The position numbers and the translations under genes are program-made. Of a stretch of 64,000 nt of DNA, positions 17,190 to 25,852 are shown piece by piece. Under the pieces are notes generated by a model, which ran no database searches, was not told the origin of the DNA, and worked only from the letters and a program-made list of their open reading frames with translations. The DNA comes from Oscillospiraceae bacterium HV4-5-C5C. Lineage in GTDB: Bacteria; Bacillota; Clostridia; Saccharofermentanales; Fastidiosipilaceae. The stretch covers positions 62,001-126,000 of the forward strand of contig JAAVLZ010000005.1 in assembly GCA_012034405.1 (NCBI GenBank). Direction: 5' to 3'. How positions within the stretch are numbered: the first letter of the stretch is position 1; every line of letters starts with the position of its first letter.

Positions 17190-18068
17190 GTGAGCGCTTT
17201 GTCTCCATCCATGCTGCTGCAGCTTTTAGTGTCCGGCCTGGCCAGTTCCTTTGTCTTACTGCTGACCTCCCTGGGGCTGGTTATTATCCTGGGGTATATG
17301 AAAGTCGTAAACCTCGCCCACACTGAAATGCTCATGTCCGGCGCATTCATTTGCTACTATGTGTATCAAGCAGCAGGGCTGCCCTTTATTGTAGCCCTGC
17401 TGGTAGCCTTCGCGGTTTCGTTTCTGTTTGGCGCGCTCGTTGAGCGCCTGATCATCTGCCACTTCTACGGCAAGATGTCAGAAACCTTGCTGGCTACTTA
17501 CGCGCTTTCCATCTTGCTTAAGCAAGCAGCGCTGTTGCTGCTGGGTAAGAATTATAAAAAGGTAGACTACCCGGTAAAAACGGTTTTTCAGTGGGGTCCA
17601 GTCTACCTGGAAAGCTATAAATTAGTGGTGGCCGGCCTGGCTATTTTAAGCTTACTCCTGACCCTCTTATTTATATACAAGACCAAAACCGGCCGGATGA
17701 TCCGGGCAGCCATGCAAAATCGCAGCATGACTGAAAGCCTGGGCATCAACACGAAAAAGATAGACACGATCACCTTTGCTTATGGCATGGGGCTGGCCGG
17801 TCTGGCCGGCGCGATCATCGCGCCGCTGTCCACGGTCACTTACACATTGGGCGAAAGCTGGCTGACGAACACCTTTATGAATGTCGTCATGGGCGGCGTC
17901 AGTTCCTTGTTTGGGACCTTTGCCTCCTCGGTGCTGATTCAGGAATCTGTTTCTGTCATCAGCGGTTTATCCAACAGCGTGACCGCTCAGATCATCGTAT
18001 TACTGGTGGTTATTGTAGTTGTGCGGCTGAAGCCCGACGGCCTGTTTACCGCTAAGGAAAGAAGGTAA
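17190..18068 (+). CDS. ABC permease, branched-chain amino acid/urea type (UrtB-like)
   Basis: About eight hydrophobic segments, with LGLVIILGYMKVVNLAHTEMLMSGAF (LivH/UrtB N-terminal pattern) and RAAMQNRSMTESLGINTKKIDTITFAYGMGLAGLAGAI (the permease-ATPase contact loop). The longest start is GTG 17190, but GAGGTGA (17187-17193) lies five bases before an in-frame TTG at 17199, which is equally likely. It forms the membrane pore together with the next gene product. Confidence 0.9.
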   Translation: MSALSPSMLLQLLVSGLASSFVLLLTSLGLVIILGYMKVVNLAHTEMLMSGAFICYYVYQAAGLPFIVALLVAFAVSFLFGALVERLIICHFYGKMSETLLATYALSILLKQAALLLLGKNYKKVDYPVKTVFQWGPVYLESYKLVVAGLAILSLLLTLLFIYKTKTGRMIRAAMQNRSMTESLGINTKKIDTITFAYGMGLAGLAGAIIAPLSTVTYTLGESWLTNTFMNVVMGGVSSLFGTFASSVLIQESVSVISGLSNSVTAQIIVLLVVIVVVRLKPDGLFTAKERR

Positions 18069-18072
18069 CTGT

Positions 18073-19176
18073 ATGCCCCTTTTAACGAAGGTCCGCCAAC
18101 TGCCCGTTAACCGTTGGATCGATCTGGCTTTGTTTTTGTTCCTGCTGACTTTTCCCATCTGGCAGAATACCTATTGGGTGTACATCATGTCCGGCATTAT
18201 GGCCTATATGATTTTTGCGCTCTCCCTGGATCTGCTGTGGGGCTATACTGGACTGATGAGCATGGGGCACAGTGTCCTTTTTGGAGCCGGCGGCTACATG
18301 ATCGGCATCGCTTCAGCCTGGGCCAATCAGGCTGATTGGATTAAGTTTGATCAGCTCCCCTGGTTTCTGGCCATTCTCTCCCAACCCCTGGGCGCTTTTT
18401 TAGCCGCGCTCTTCCTCCCCGGTCTGATTGCCTTATTTATTGGCCTGTTTATGTTTTCCGGTAAAATCCGCGGGGTTTTTTTCTCCCTGATAACGCTGGC
18501 CCTGGCTGGCATCTCCGAGCTGTTTGTTATCAATCAGAGCCGCTACACCCACGGTGACAGCGGGATCACGGTCACCTCACGCACCCTGTTCAGCAACTCG
18601 GACAGTCAGCGCCTGACCGATCAGCAATTTTATTTTGTGGTTCTGGCTTTTTTACTGGGTTCCTACCTGCTTTGCCTATGGCTGGTCAACACGCGCACCG
18701 GCAAAGTCCTGCAAGGGATCAGAGAAAACGAAAGCCGCCTGACTTATCTGGGCTACAAGCCCGCGGCCTTCAAGCTGTTCATTTTTATGCTTTCCGGTAT
18801 GATGGCCGGCCTGGCCGGCATGCTTTTTGTGCGCGTACAGGGGAGTATCAATCACAGCGCGATCGGCATTAACCTGGCAACGTTAGTTCTGGTCTGGGTA
18901 GCGGTAGGCGGCCGGGGGAACCTGACCGGCGCCTTGATCGGTACGCTCTTGCTGCAATTTTCCGAAACCAAACTCAATTCAGTTTTTTCCGGCATATCTG
19001 CTGACTTTGCCCAGTACTGGAAACTGGTTTTAGGTTTGCTCTTGCTGCTGATCGTTTTTGTCATCCCCAAGGGTCTGATCGGGGTCTTGCTGGAGCAGCA
19101 GCAGAGCCGGCAGGGACGGGACCGGAAAGCCGCTATCATGCGCAAGGAGGTTCACAGCCATGACGCCAACCCATAA
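18073..19176 (+). CDS. ABC permease, branched-chain amino acid/urea type (UrtC-like)
   Basis: A 367-residue polytopic protein. ALSLDLLWGYTGLMSMGHSVLFGAGGY is the LivM/UrtC signature, and GIRENESRLTYLGYKPAAFKLFIFMLSGMMAGLAG is the cytoplasmic coupling loop. The 3' end overlaps the next gene by 17 bases, so translation is probably coupled. Partner of the preceding permease. Confidence 0.92.
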   Translation: MPLLTKVRQLPVNRWIDLALFLFLLTFPIWQNTYWVYIMSGIMAYMIFALSLDLLWGYTGLMSMGHSVLFGAGGYMIGIASAWANQADWIKFDQLPWFLAILSQPLGAFLAALFLPGLIALFIGLFMFSGKIRGVFFSLITLALAGISELFVINQSRYTHGDSGITVTSRTLFSNSDSQRLTDQQFYFVVLAFLLGSYLLCLWLVNTRTGKVLQGIRENESRLTYLGYKPAAFKLFIFMLSGMMAGLAGMLFVRVQGSINHSAIGINLATLVLVWVAVGGRGNLTGALIGTLLLQFSETKLNSVFSGISADFAQYWKLVLGLLLLLIVFVIPKGLIGVLLEQQQSRQGRDRKAAIMRKEVHSHDANP

Positions 19177-19942
19177 GCCAGCAGATAAGGCTGAAGCAGC
19201 TCCTGTATTATTGGAGACCCGCGGTCTCAGCGTGAGCTTCAACGGCTTTCAAGCCTTAAGTGATATCAGTCTGAGCATTCGTCAGGGTGAACTGAGAGTG
19301 ATCATCGGCCCCAACGGTGCCGGCAAAACTACTTTTATGGATTTAATTACCGGCAAAGCCAAACCGACCGCAGGACAAGTCCTGTTTGAGGGCCAGGATA
19401 TCACCGGCAAATCAGCCGCTGAAATCGCCCGCCGCTACAAAATCGGCCGTAAGTTTCAGGGGCCGAATGTCTTTGATAATATGACTGTAGCTGAAAATAT
19501 CGAGCTGGCTGTAGCAGGTTATGAGGGCCTGACGCAGAGCCTTTTTTTCAGAGCCTCAGCCAGGTTCCGGCACCGGGTCACTGAGATTCTGGAGCAGATA
19601 GAACTGGCCGACTATCGCAGCTTTATGGCGACGGATCTGTCCCATGGCCAGCGTCAGTGGCTGGAAATCGGCATGGTGTTTGCCCAGGATCCCAAACTGA
19701 TCATCCTGGATGAACCTACTTCAGGAATGACTGCGGATGAAACCAGGAAAACCGGCGACATGATTAAAAAGCTTAAGGGCGAGCATACCATATTGGTTGT
19801 GGAGCACGATATGGATTTTGTCCGCCAGGTCGCAGACTACGTAACCGTGTTCAATCTCGGAAAACGATTAGTTGAAGGAACCTTGGAAGCGGTGCAGCAG
19901 GACCCTGAGGTGCAGGCCGTATATCTTAAGGAGGCAGACTGA
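19160..19942 (+). CDS. ABC ATPase UrtD-like
   Basis: Walker A GPNGAGKTT, then IGRKFQGPNVFDNMTVAENIELA, signature LSHGQRQWLEIGM, Walker B LIILDEPTSGM and switch His (VVEHDMDFV). The GRKFQ and LSHGQ-QWLEIGM strings are more characteristic of urea-type UrtD than of amino-acid LivG. A ribosome site (AGGAGG) is found in the end of the preceding gene. It energises uptake with the next gene product. Confidence 0.93.
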   Translation: MTPTHKPADKAEAAPVLLETRGLSVSFNGFQALSDISLSIRQGELRVIIGPNGAGKTTFMDLITGKAKPTAGQVLFEGQDITGKSAAEIARRYKIGRKFQGPNVFDNMTVAENIELAVAGYEGLTQSLFFRASARFRHRVTEILEQIELADYRSFMATDLSHGQRQWLEIGMVFAQDPKLIILDEPTSGMTADETRKTGDMIKKLKGEHTILVVEHDMDFVRQVADYVTVFNLGKRLVEGTLEAVQQDPEVQAVYLKEAD

Positions 19943-20644
19943 ATGTTGCTGGATGTGTCTCATATAACGGTTGCCTACGGCAAAAGCCTGGTCATCCAGG
20001 ATCTGTCTTTTTCAGTGGCCGCCGGCAGCCGCACCGCCATTTTAGGCCGCAACGGGGTTGGAAAGACAACGCTGCTCAAAAGCATCATGGGTATCCTGCC
20101 GCTTTCCGCCGGACAAATGTCCTATCAGGATCAGCCCTTGGCCAAGCTGAAAACGTATCAGCGATCCCTTGCCGGAATCGGTTATGTCCCGCAGGGGCGA
20201 GATATCATCCCCCAGCTGACGGTCGGTGAAAATCTGGAATTAGGCGCCCTCACCCGCAGGAATATCCCGGTCCGGGCCAAGAAAGATTGGGCGCTTGGCT
20301 ACTTTCCCATGCTGCGGGATCACCTGAACCGGGCCGGCGGCGTGCTGTCGGGCGGGCTGCAGCAACAGCTGGCCTTAGCCCGCTGTTTGATCTGCGAGCC
20401 GCGGATCATCCTGCTGGATGAACCGACGGAAGGGATACAGCCCAACATTGTGGCAGATCTGGCCCTCACGCTGAAAAAGATTGCCGCGGAAACCGGCATC
20501 ACTATATTATTAGTGGAGCAGAATCTGAAATTTGCCCGGCGGGTAGCAGATGATTTTCTGATTATGCAGAAGGGCGCGATTGCGGTCACAGGGCCAATGG
20601 CTGACTTAGATGATCGGATCATTCAGCAGTATCTTTCGGTTTAG
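19943..20644 (+). CDS. ABC ATPase UrtE-like
   Basis: Walker A LGRNGVGKTTLLKSIMG, GIGYVPQGRDIIPQLTVGENL and Walker B ILLDEPTEGIQPNI identify a LivF/UrtE-type ATPase. The LSGGLQQQLALAR signature has L in place of the usual M. It follows the UrtD-like gene without a gap. It is the last gene of the operon, closed by a strong terminator. Confidence 0.93.
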   Translation: MLLDVSHITVAYGKSLVIQDLSFSVAAGSRTAILGRNGVGKTTLLKSIMGILPLSAGQMSYQDQPLAKLKTYQRSLAGIGYVPQGRDIIPQLTVGENLELGALTRRNIPVRAKKDWALGYFPMLRDHLNRAGGVLSGGLQQQLALARCLICEPRIILLDEPTEGIQPNIVADLALTLKKIAAETGITILLVEQNLKFARRVADDFLIMQKGAIAVTGPMADLDDRIIQQYLSV

Positions 20645-20652
20645 ACTCAAGG

Positions 20653-20698
20653 GGCACGGCCGCAACCGGGCCGTGCCTTCTCATTCCGTTTTTTTTTG
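20653..20698 (+). terminator. Terminator of the codA-urt operon
   Basis: A GGCACGGCC/GGCCGTGCC 9-bp stem (20653-20661 and 20669-20677) is followed after a short gap by a run of about ten T (20689-20698). It lies just past the UrtE-like stop codon and close to the 3' end of the convergent vanZ-like gene. Confidence 0.85.
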
Positions 20699-21214
20699 CT
20701 TTAACCAAAGGAGACTCGCCGTGATGGCAAGGCCCAGGCAGATACCGGCGCCATCAATCAGCGTATCCCTGAACTGGCCCGTCCGCCCGGGGACAAATCG
20801 CTGGTGCAGTTCATCCAGACAGGCAAACAGGTAGCTGCCGGCAAAAGCCAGTGCGGTCAGCCGGGCTAGCGGCCAGCGGCTTCCAGCCCGCAGAGTCAGC
20901 AGCAGGAAGCACGCCAGAACTGCGTACTCGGTGAGGTGCGCGTATTTTCTTAAAGGCAGACCAAACAGCAGAGCCGTTTCAGACGCGGCCGGTTGCTTCA
21001 GGTAAATACCCAGTAATTGTGCCACCCAGTCGCTCAAGGCCTGGGACTGCTCCCCTGCTTGAGCCGACATCAGCGTAATGAAGAGCAGCTGGGCCACAGT
21101 CAAACTCAAATACAGCCAGAAACGCCGGCGCGAAGGCAAGCGAAGACGACAGTTTTCAGCTGGGCCCCTTTCCTTTGGAGACTGCTTCAGCATACACACC
21201 AGACCCAGATACAC
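20681..21214 (-). CDS. VanZ-family membrane protein
   Basis: 177 residues with four to five helices. LRKYAHLTEYAVLACFLLLTL and DELHQRFVPGRTGQFRDTLIDGAG are the two conserved VanZ blocks. VanZ-like proteins affect glycopeptide susceptibility in some species, but most are of unknown envelope function. The start is three bases after the BcsB-like stop (GTG 21214; an ATG at 21193 is an alternative), so it belongs to the exopolysaccharide operon as its last gene. Confidence 0.87.
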   Translation of the reverse strand: MYLGLVCMLKQSPKERGPAENCRLRLPSRRRFWLYLSLTVAQLLFITLMSAQAGEQSQALSDWVAQLLGIYLKQPAASETALLFGLPLRKYAHLTEYAVLACFLLLTLRAGSRWPLARLTALAFAGSYLFACLDELHQRFVPGRTGQFRDTLIDGAGICLGLAITASLLWLKQKKTE

Positions 21215-21217
21215 CTT

Positions 21218-23593
21218 TCAGTTCAGATCAAAATGATCCGGATCATGGCTGTCAGCAGAGACATCCTTTTTCTCCACAGCTGATCCTGTGACCGGTTTGT
21301 CCTGCTCTTCTTCGGCAGAAATATGCTCCTGGTTAATTGTTTCCATTTTTTCTTTGGCTTTTTCAAAGCGGTTCTTGCTCCTTACCACCTTGATGCCTAA
21401 GAGAATCAGTAAAGCCAGGAGAATGCCAATCAGCAGCAGGGCCAGCTTGGGGAAGCCGGTTTTCCTGACCACCTGATCCACCACCCGCTCAGGCGTCAGC
21501 GGAACCTTTGTACTGCTGACCGCTGTGACGTCCGGCTCAACATTGACCAGTTGACCGGCGCTGTCCAGCAAGGCGACCTGATTTTCCAATTTGGCCAGTT
21601 GATCCCGGTCGCTTAACAGCTGATACAGCTGCTCGTTTAAACGATCCGGACAGATCACCACATATACCTTTTTGCTGTAATTCCAGGGAGACGCAATGAC
21701 CTCAAGGACAATCTTGTCGGCCAGGCCTTCCGCAGTCACCCCCGCACCAGACTGAATACTGAACTGACCGTTACCCAGCGGTACCACCGGTAAAGCAGCA
21801 GTGAGAGCCTCCGGCCAATCTGCAGCCGCCTCATTGTCGGTCAGGAAAAACAGGTTTTCCGAATCTTTCTGACTGACCTCAGCCACACTGTTCACATACT
21901 CCCACTGTAAGGCAGCACCGGTATTCTGACCGGCCCGGAAAGCGGTCAGCGCCGCTGAGCTCAGCTGGCTGGCTGTCAGCTCTGCTGTACTGATCAGGGC
22001 AATCTGAGGATCATCCGCCTGCAGCGTATCTGGTAAATCAAAGCTTGGAAATGAGGCCAGGGTCGGCTGAAGCGCATTGGAGCCATCAGCAAAATATACC
22101 AGGCTATCCTGATTGATCTGAGTCCAGGCGGTATCTGAATAATCTTTAGAACAATCTATTTTGCCAATGTAATTATAGACCTCAAGCTTCAGTTCAATCG
22201 GATTATCCTGCAGGGCAGCTGCAGGGATCTTTACCTTCAGCGTGCCGTTTTCCGCATTGGAGTCAGAAAGCTGAATACTGGTGATCGCTTCGCCGTTAAT
22301 GTAAGCCGTCATGAGCGAATAGTCAGCCAGTAAAGCTTCAGAATGCCTGAAATGCACCTCCACATAGGAATCACTGCCGCTGACCACTGATTCAGGCTGA
22401 CTCAGTTGCAGCGTAGTGCTTTGATGAAAGGCCCCGGCTAATAATATGTTACTGTAGTCAAAATCGGCCAGGGTATAGTAGCCGTCATCGTGAGCGTCAG
22501 CGCGCTTGGTGTTTTGATTCAGGGTCGTGGAAATAACGGAATCCTGTCCGCTCAGCTGAGCCAGCTTGTCACCATTGGTGGTAAAGGCAACGGCCTTTTG
22601 CAGTCCGGCAGCATCCGCGCCACTGACTGTAAAGCTGGTATCCTGAGCGTTCCCGGCTACGGCGAGGTAGCCTTGTTCAGCAGCCAGGTCCGGAACAGTT
22701 ATCCCCAGCGCGCTTAAGGCCCCTGCCTGACCCATATAAACCGTCGGGCCTGAGCTATCTGGCAAACTGCCGGTCAGGACCGTTTCATCCAGGTTATTGA
22801 GCGCGGTGTACTGGCTCCCGGCTCCCATATTGAAATTCAATAAGGCATTGACCTCGCTGACCGCCGGATCCTGGGGCAGTACCACCGTCACGGCTGGATT
22901 TGCGGTTAAGCCGGCCGTATCAAAGAGCTGATTCATCACCAGATTCAAAGGCAGCTGGCCATAGCTCAGCACGTCAAGGCTAAGGCTGGAATCCTGGCTC
23001 AAGGTCAGCCAGTTAGCCGGATCATCAATATCCGCACAGTCTCCTTCAATAGACCGCTGAGCGCTGATTATCTGCAGTTCATTCAGGCTGCCGTCAAGCC
23101 GGAACAGATCCGCAGGCAGACTGACCGTCCAGCTGCCCGCAGAATCACTGAGTAAAGGTTTAATCCACGTGCTGGATACGGGGGTGCCGTTCAGCTGCAG
23201 GGTCAGGCTTGAATAGCTGTCCAGCAGCGTCTCGGTAGCTGTGATCTTCAGCGTCAGGATATTGTTATCACCTAATTGGGCAGCGGTTGGCAGTCTGAAC
23301 CAATAGGAAGTGGTGTTTCTGGGCAGGAGCAGGACCTGATCTTCATCAAATAGTTGCAGCGAATACAGCGGCGTATCCGTTGCCGCTGTGGCTACCGTAC
23401 TTACATCCGAAGCAGCCTGCTCAGTTGCGGCCGGCGTGGCAGCTGCGCTTGCCGCCGGGGAACGCTCCGCGGACTCACTCACTGCCGGGCTGGTCTGAGC
23501 GGTCTCCTCCGCCAGCAACGGCGATACGGGCAGCAGCAGCAAAGCACCCAACAGCCCTGACAGTATAGCCGGTATCTTTTTTTTCAGTCTCAT
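21218..23593 (-). CDS. BcsB/YdaN-like exopolysaccharide synthase accessory protein
   Basis: 791 residues: a signal peptide (hydrophobic stretch ending LLAEE), an Ala/Thr/Ser-rich stretch, and a long extracellular beta-rich region with two similar halves (YWFRLPTAAQLGDNNILTLKI near the start; YVEVHFRHSEALLADYSLMTAYIN later). A C-terminal transmembrane helix (LALLLIGILLALLILLGIKVV) and a charged cytoplasmic tail follow. This is the layout of BcsB, the membrane-anchored partner of cellulose synthase, and of YdaN-type proteins in Gram-positive exopolysaccharide operons. It starts two bases after the GT2 gene stop, so the two products are probably made in step and form a complex that guides the polymer across the wall. 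Confidence 0.8.
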   Translation of the reverse strand: MRLKKKIPAILSGLLGALLLLPVSPLLAEETAQTSPAVSESAERSPAASAAATPAATEQAASDVSTVATAATDTPLYSLQLFDEDQVLLLPRNTTSYWFRLPTAAQLGDNNILTLKITATETLLDSYSSLTLQLNGTPVSSTWIKPLLSDSAGSWTVSLPADLFRLDGSLNELQIISAQRSIEGDCADIDDPANWLTLSQDSSLSLDVLSYGQLPLNLVMNQLFDTAGLTANPAVTVVLPQDPAVSEVNALLNFNMGAGSQYTALNNLDETVLTGSLPDSSGPTVYMGQAGALSALGITVPDLAAEQGYLAVAGNAQDTSFTVSGADAAGLQKAVAFTTNGDKLAQLSGQDSVISTTLNQNTKRADAHDDGYYTLADFDYSNILLAGAFHQSTTLQLSQPESVVSGSDSYVEVHFRHSEALLADYSLMTAYINGEAITSIQLSDSNAENGTLKVKIPAAALQDNPIELKLEVYNYIGKIDCSKDYSDTAWTQINQDSLVYFADGSNALQPTLASFPSFDLPDTLQADDPQIALISTAELTASQLSSAALTAFRAGQNTGAALQWEYVNSVAEVSQKDSENLFFLTDNEAAADWPEALTAALPVVPLGNGQFSIQSGAGVTAEGLADKIVLEVIASPWNYSKKVYVVICPDRLNEQLYQLLSDRDQLAKLENQVALLDSAGQLVNVEPDVTAVSSTKVPLTPERVVDQVVRKTGFPKLALLLIGILLALLILLGIKVVRSKNRFEKAKEKMETINQEHISAEEEQDKPVTGSAVEKKDVSADSHDPDHFDLN

Positions 23594-23595
23594 CG

Positions 23596-25842
23596 TTACC
23601 TCCCCTGGCCGGCGTCAGGTGTACCCTCTGCCGCAGCTGCTTGATCCAGCCCATGCAATGTTTTTTCCCAATAATAGGGTTTGGATATCAATTGTCCTAA
23701 AGCTTTATAAGCCGCAATACTCATCAACACCCAGTATACCGGGGTTAATAATCCATAATGGATGAGATTATAAGAAAATGGCTGCCGTTTTTTAAGCGCG
23801 CAATCACGGATGACATAATATGTGCCCACCATATTCATATAGATGAACAGAAAATTCCCGATTACTAACTGAACTAACGCGATGTAATAAAGCAAGCCTG
23901 GAAACAGCGCCTGCACCCAGGCGGCTTGTGTCAGCAACCAGTATATCATAAGTCCCCAGAAGATCGGATTGATCAACGGTAAAAAGGGCGTACCGAAAAT
24001 CATCGCCAGATAGCCCAAAAAGCCTTTAAAGCCCAATTGCCGGACAAAGTGAATCGGTCGTCTCATATGAACAAAGAAGGTCTGCATATAGCCTTTAATC
24101 CACCTGGACCGCTGTCTGATCCAGTTTCCCAGCTTACTGTTGGCCTCTTCCCAGGTTCTGGAATCGATGATCGCAGTCTTATACCGGTATTTGTACAGTC
24201 TTATGCCCAGGTCAGCGTCTTCAGTCACATTAAAGGGATCCCAGCCCCCAACCTGCCGCAAAAAGCTCATCTTGAAGTGGTTGGAGGTTCCGCCCAGCGG
24301 TATCGGCACATCCACCTGCATGATGCCGACTAAGAGCATTTCAAACCACATGCTGTACTCCTGAGTAAACATCTTGGTCAGGATGTTTTGCTGGCTGTTA
24401 AAATAATTAAGCTTAGCCTGGACACAGACGTAGGTCTCAGGCAGCTTTTTGAAAGCCAGGTATGCTTTCTTCAGTTGATCCGCTTCCGGCCGGTCTTCTG
24501 CATCATAAATCACCACGTACTCACCCTTGGCCTGAAGAAGCCCGTAGTTGCAGGCTTTGGGTTTTGTCTGCGGCTTTGAAGCCGGCACGACCAAAGGCGT
24601 AAAATAAGGAGGTAAATGCAGTGACCTGACTAACGCGATCGTCTCTGTGTCATCTTGTTCCAGCAGAATGCGAACGTCCATTTTATACTTGGGATAATCC
24701 ATTTTTTGAATACGCTCAATCAGCTGCAGGAGCACCTCTTTTTCCTTATATACCGGAATCAGCAGGGTATACACCGGGAGCCGGCTTTCGTCAATGGCGG
24801 CGATTTCCTGATCTGAAAAGCGCATTTGAGCGTTATCATTTACACCTTTCAGGACGATCCAGAATTTAGCCACCGCCATCAGCAGGTAAATGATCTCCGC
24901 GATGATGACAAAAATCAAAAAGGTCTTTTGCCAATTGATGACGATGGCCACAATAATCAGAATCGCAAAAATCAGCAGGGTCAGGAGCTGCCCCTTGGTA
25001 AAGGTAGAAATCGCTGAGTTTTCCGGTTGGGACTCATACAAACCAAATACACTGCTTCTTACTTCTTCCTTGTAGTACAGGGATTCCCAGAAATCCAGTG
25101 CTTCGTGCGGGCTGACCAGCACCTGATCAATCGCCTTGCCATTATAATAGGACTTCAGCTCCTGAACTTGCGCAGCAGTCAGCGTATCCTCCACGGCAAC
25201 AACCACACAGTCCGCTTCCTCTCTGAGGACTACGGCGCCCAGGCGACGAGCTAATTTGTAGGGCAGTGCTTTGGCATCGCCCAGATCAACCTCCCGGCCC
25301 AGGCGGCCCAGTTGTTTTTGTTCCGCTAGAATCTGATACAGCGTATCCTGACTGATATAGCCCAGAAAAACCAGGACTTCACCCAGGCGGCCACCGCTGC
25401 GGGCCTGCAAAGTCAGGGCTTCCTGCAACTGGGCTTCATTGATCAGGCCCTGATTAATAAGGACCTCACCCAGGCGGTCACGGTTACGCAGTTTATCCAG
25501 ATCTTTCAGCGCTTGTTCCAGATCCGCTTCAGATAAAAAACCCTTACTGACGCAGATTCTTCCCAGCCGGCCGCCATACTGCTGCTGGTAAGCCCTGACC
25601 TGGGAAAATTGCACCGGGGTGAGCAGTTTCCGTTCCAGCAGCAGTTCACCCAGTTTGACCGTTTTGGATTGAATGATAAAGCTCTTTAACTGCTCTTGTG
25701 TCAGATAATGCAGCTTTATCAGCGCCTCCCCCAGTAATATGCCATCTTGCTTTTGAAACAGCAGGGCTTCAGTTAACTGGTCTGTCGTGATGAGGCCGGC
25801 TTCCACCAGACGTTCGCCCAGTTTCTTGACTTTTATCTCCAT
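23596..25842 (-). CDS. GT2 polysaccharide synthase with six N-terminal MshEN-type (c-di-GMP sensor) repeats
   Basis: Residues 7-30, 36-59, 63-86, 92-115, 123-146 and 152-175 are six copies of the 24-residue MshEN motif (RLG at positions 1-3, G at 10, L at 17 and 21, Q at 24), paired with 5- to 6-residue linkers. Only the last pair keeps every key residue (R123, G125, G132, L139, L143, Q146; R152, G154, G161, L168, L172, Q175). A GspE-N-like domain (about 190-250) follows. Then come two helices (about 285-330) and the GT-A domain: YDAED (446-450), the TEDAD block (540-544) and Q577xxRW. Further C-terminal helices complete it. In E. coli NfrB an MshEN domain gives c-di-GMP control to a GT2 synthase; here the sensor is N-terminal and triplicated. 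Predicted role: processive exopolysaccharide synthesis switched by c-di-GMP. Confidence 0.88.
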   Translation of the reverse strand: MEIKVKKLGERLVEAGLITTDQLTEALLFQKQDGILLGEALIKLHYLTQEQLKSFIIQSKTVKLGELLLERKLLTPVQFSQVRAYQQQYGGRLGRICVSKGFLSEADLEQALKDLDKLRNRDRLGEVLINQGLINEAQLQEALTLQARSGGRLGEVLVFLGYISQDTLYQILAEQKQLGRLGREVDLGDAKALPYKLARRLGAVVLREEADCVVVAVEDTLTAAQVQELKSYYNGKAIDQVLVSPHEALDFWESLYYKEEVRSSVFGLYESQPENSAISTFTKGQLLTLLIFAILIIVAIVINWQKTFLIFVIIAEIIYLLMAVAKFWIVLKGVNDNAQMRFSDQEIAAIDESRLPVYTLLIPVYKEKEVLLQLIERIQKMDYPKYKMDVRILLEQDDTETIALVRSLHLPPYFTPLVVPASKPQTKPKACNYGLLQAKGEYVVIYDAEDRPEADQLKKAYLAFKKLPETYVCVQAKLNYFNSQQNILTKMFTQEYSMWFEMLLVGIMQVDVPIPLGGTSNHFKMSFLRQVGGWDPFNVTEDADLGIRLYKYRYKTAIIDSRTWEEANSKLGNWIRQRSRWIKGYMQTFFVHMRRPIHFVRQLGFKGFLGYLAMIFGTPFLPLINPIFWGLMIYWLLTQAAWVQALFPGLLYYIALVQLVIGNFLFIYMNMVGTYYVIRDCALKKRQPFSYNLIHYGLLTPVYWVLMSIAAYKALGQLISKPYYWEKTLHGLDQAAAAEGTPDAGQGR

Positions 25843-25852
25843 AGCAGCTTCC

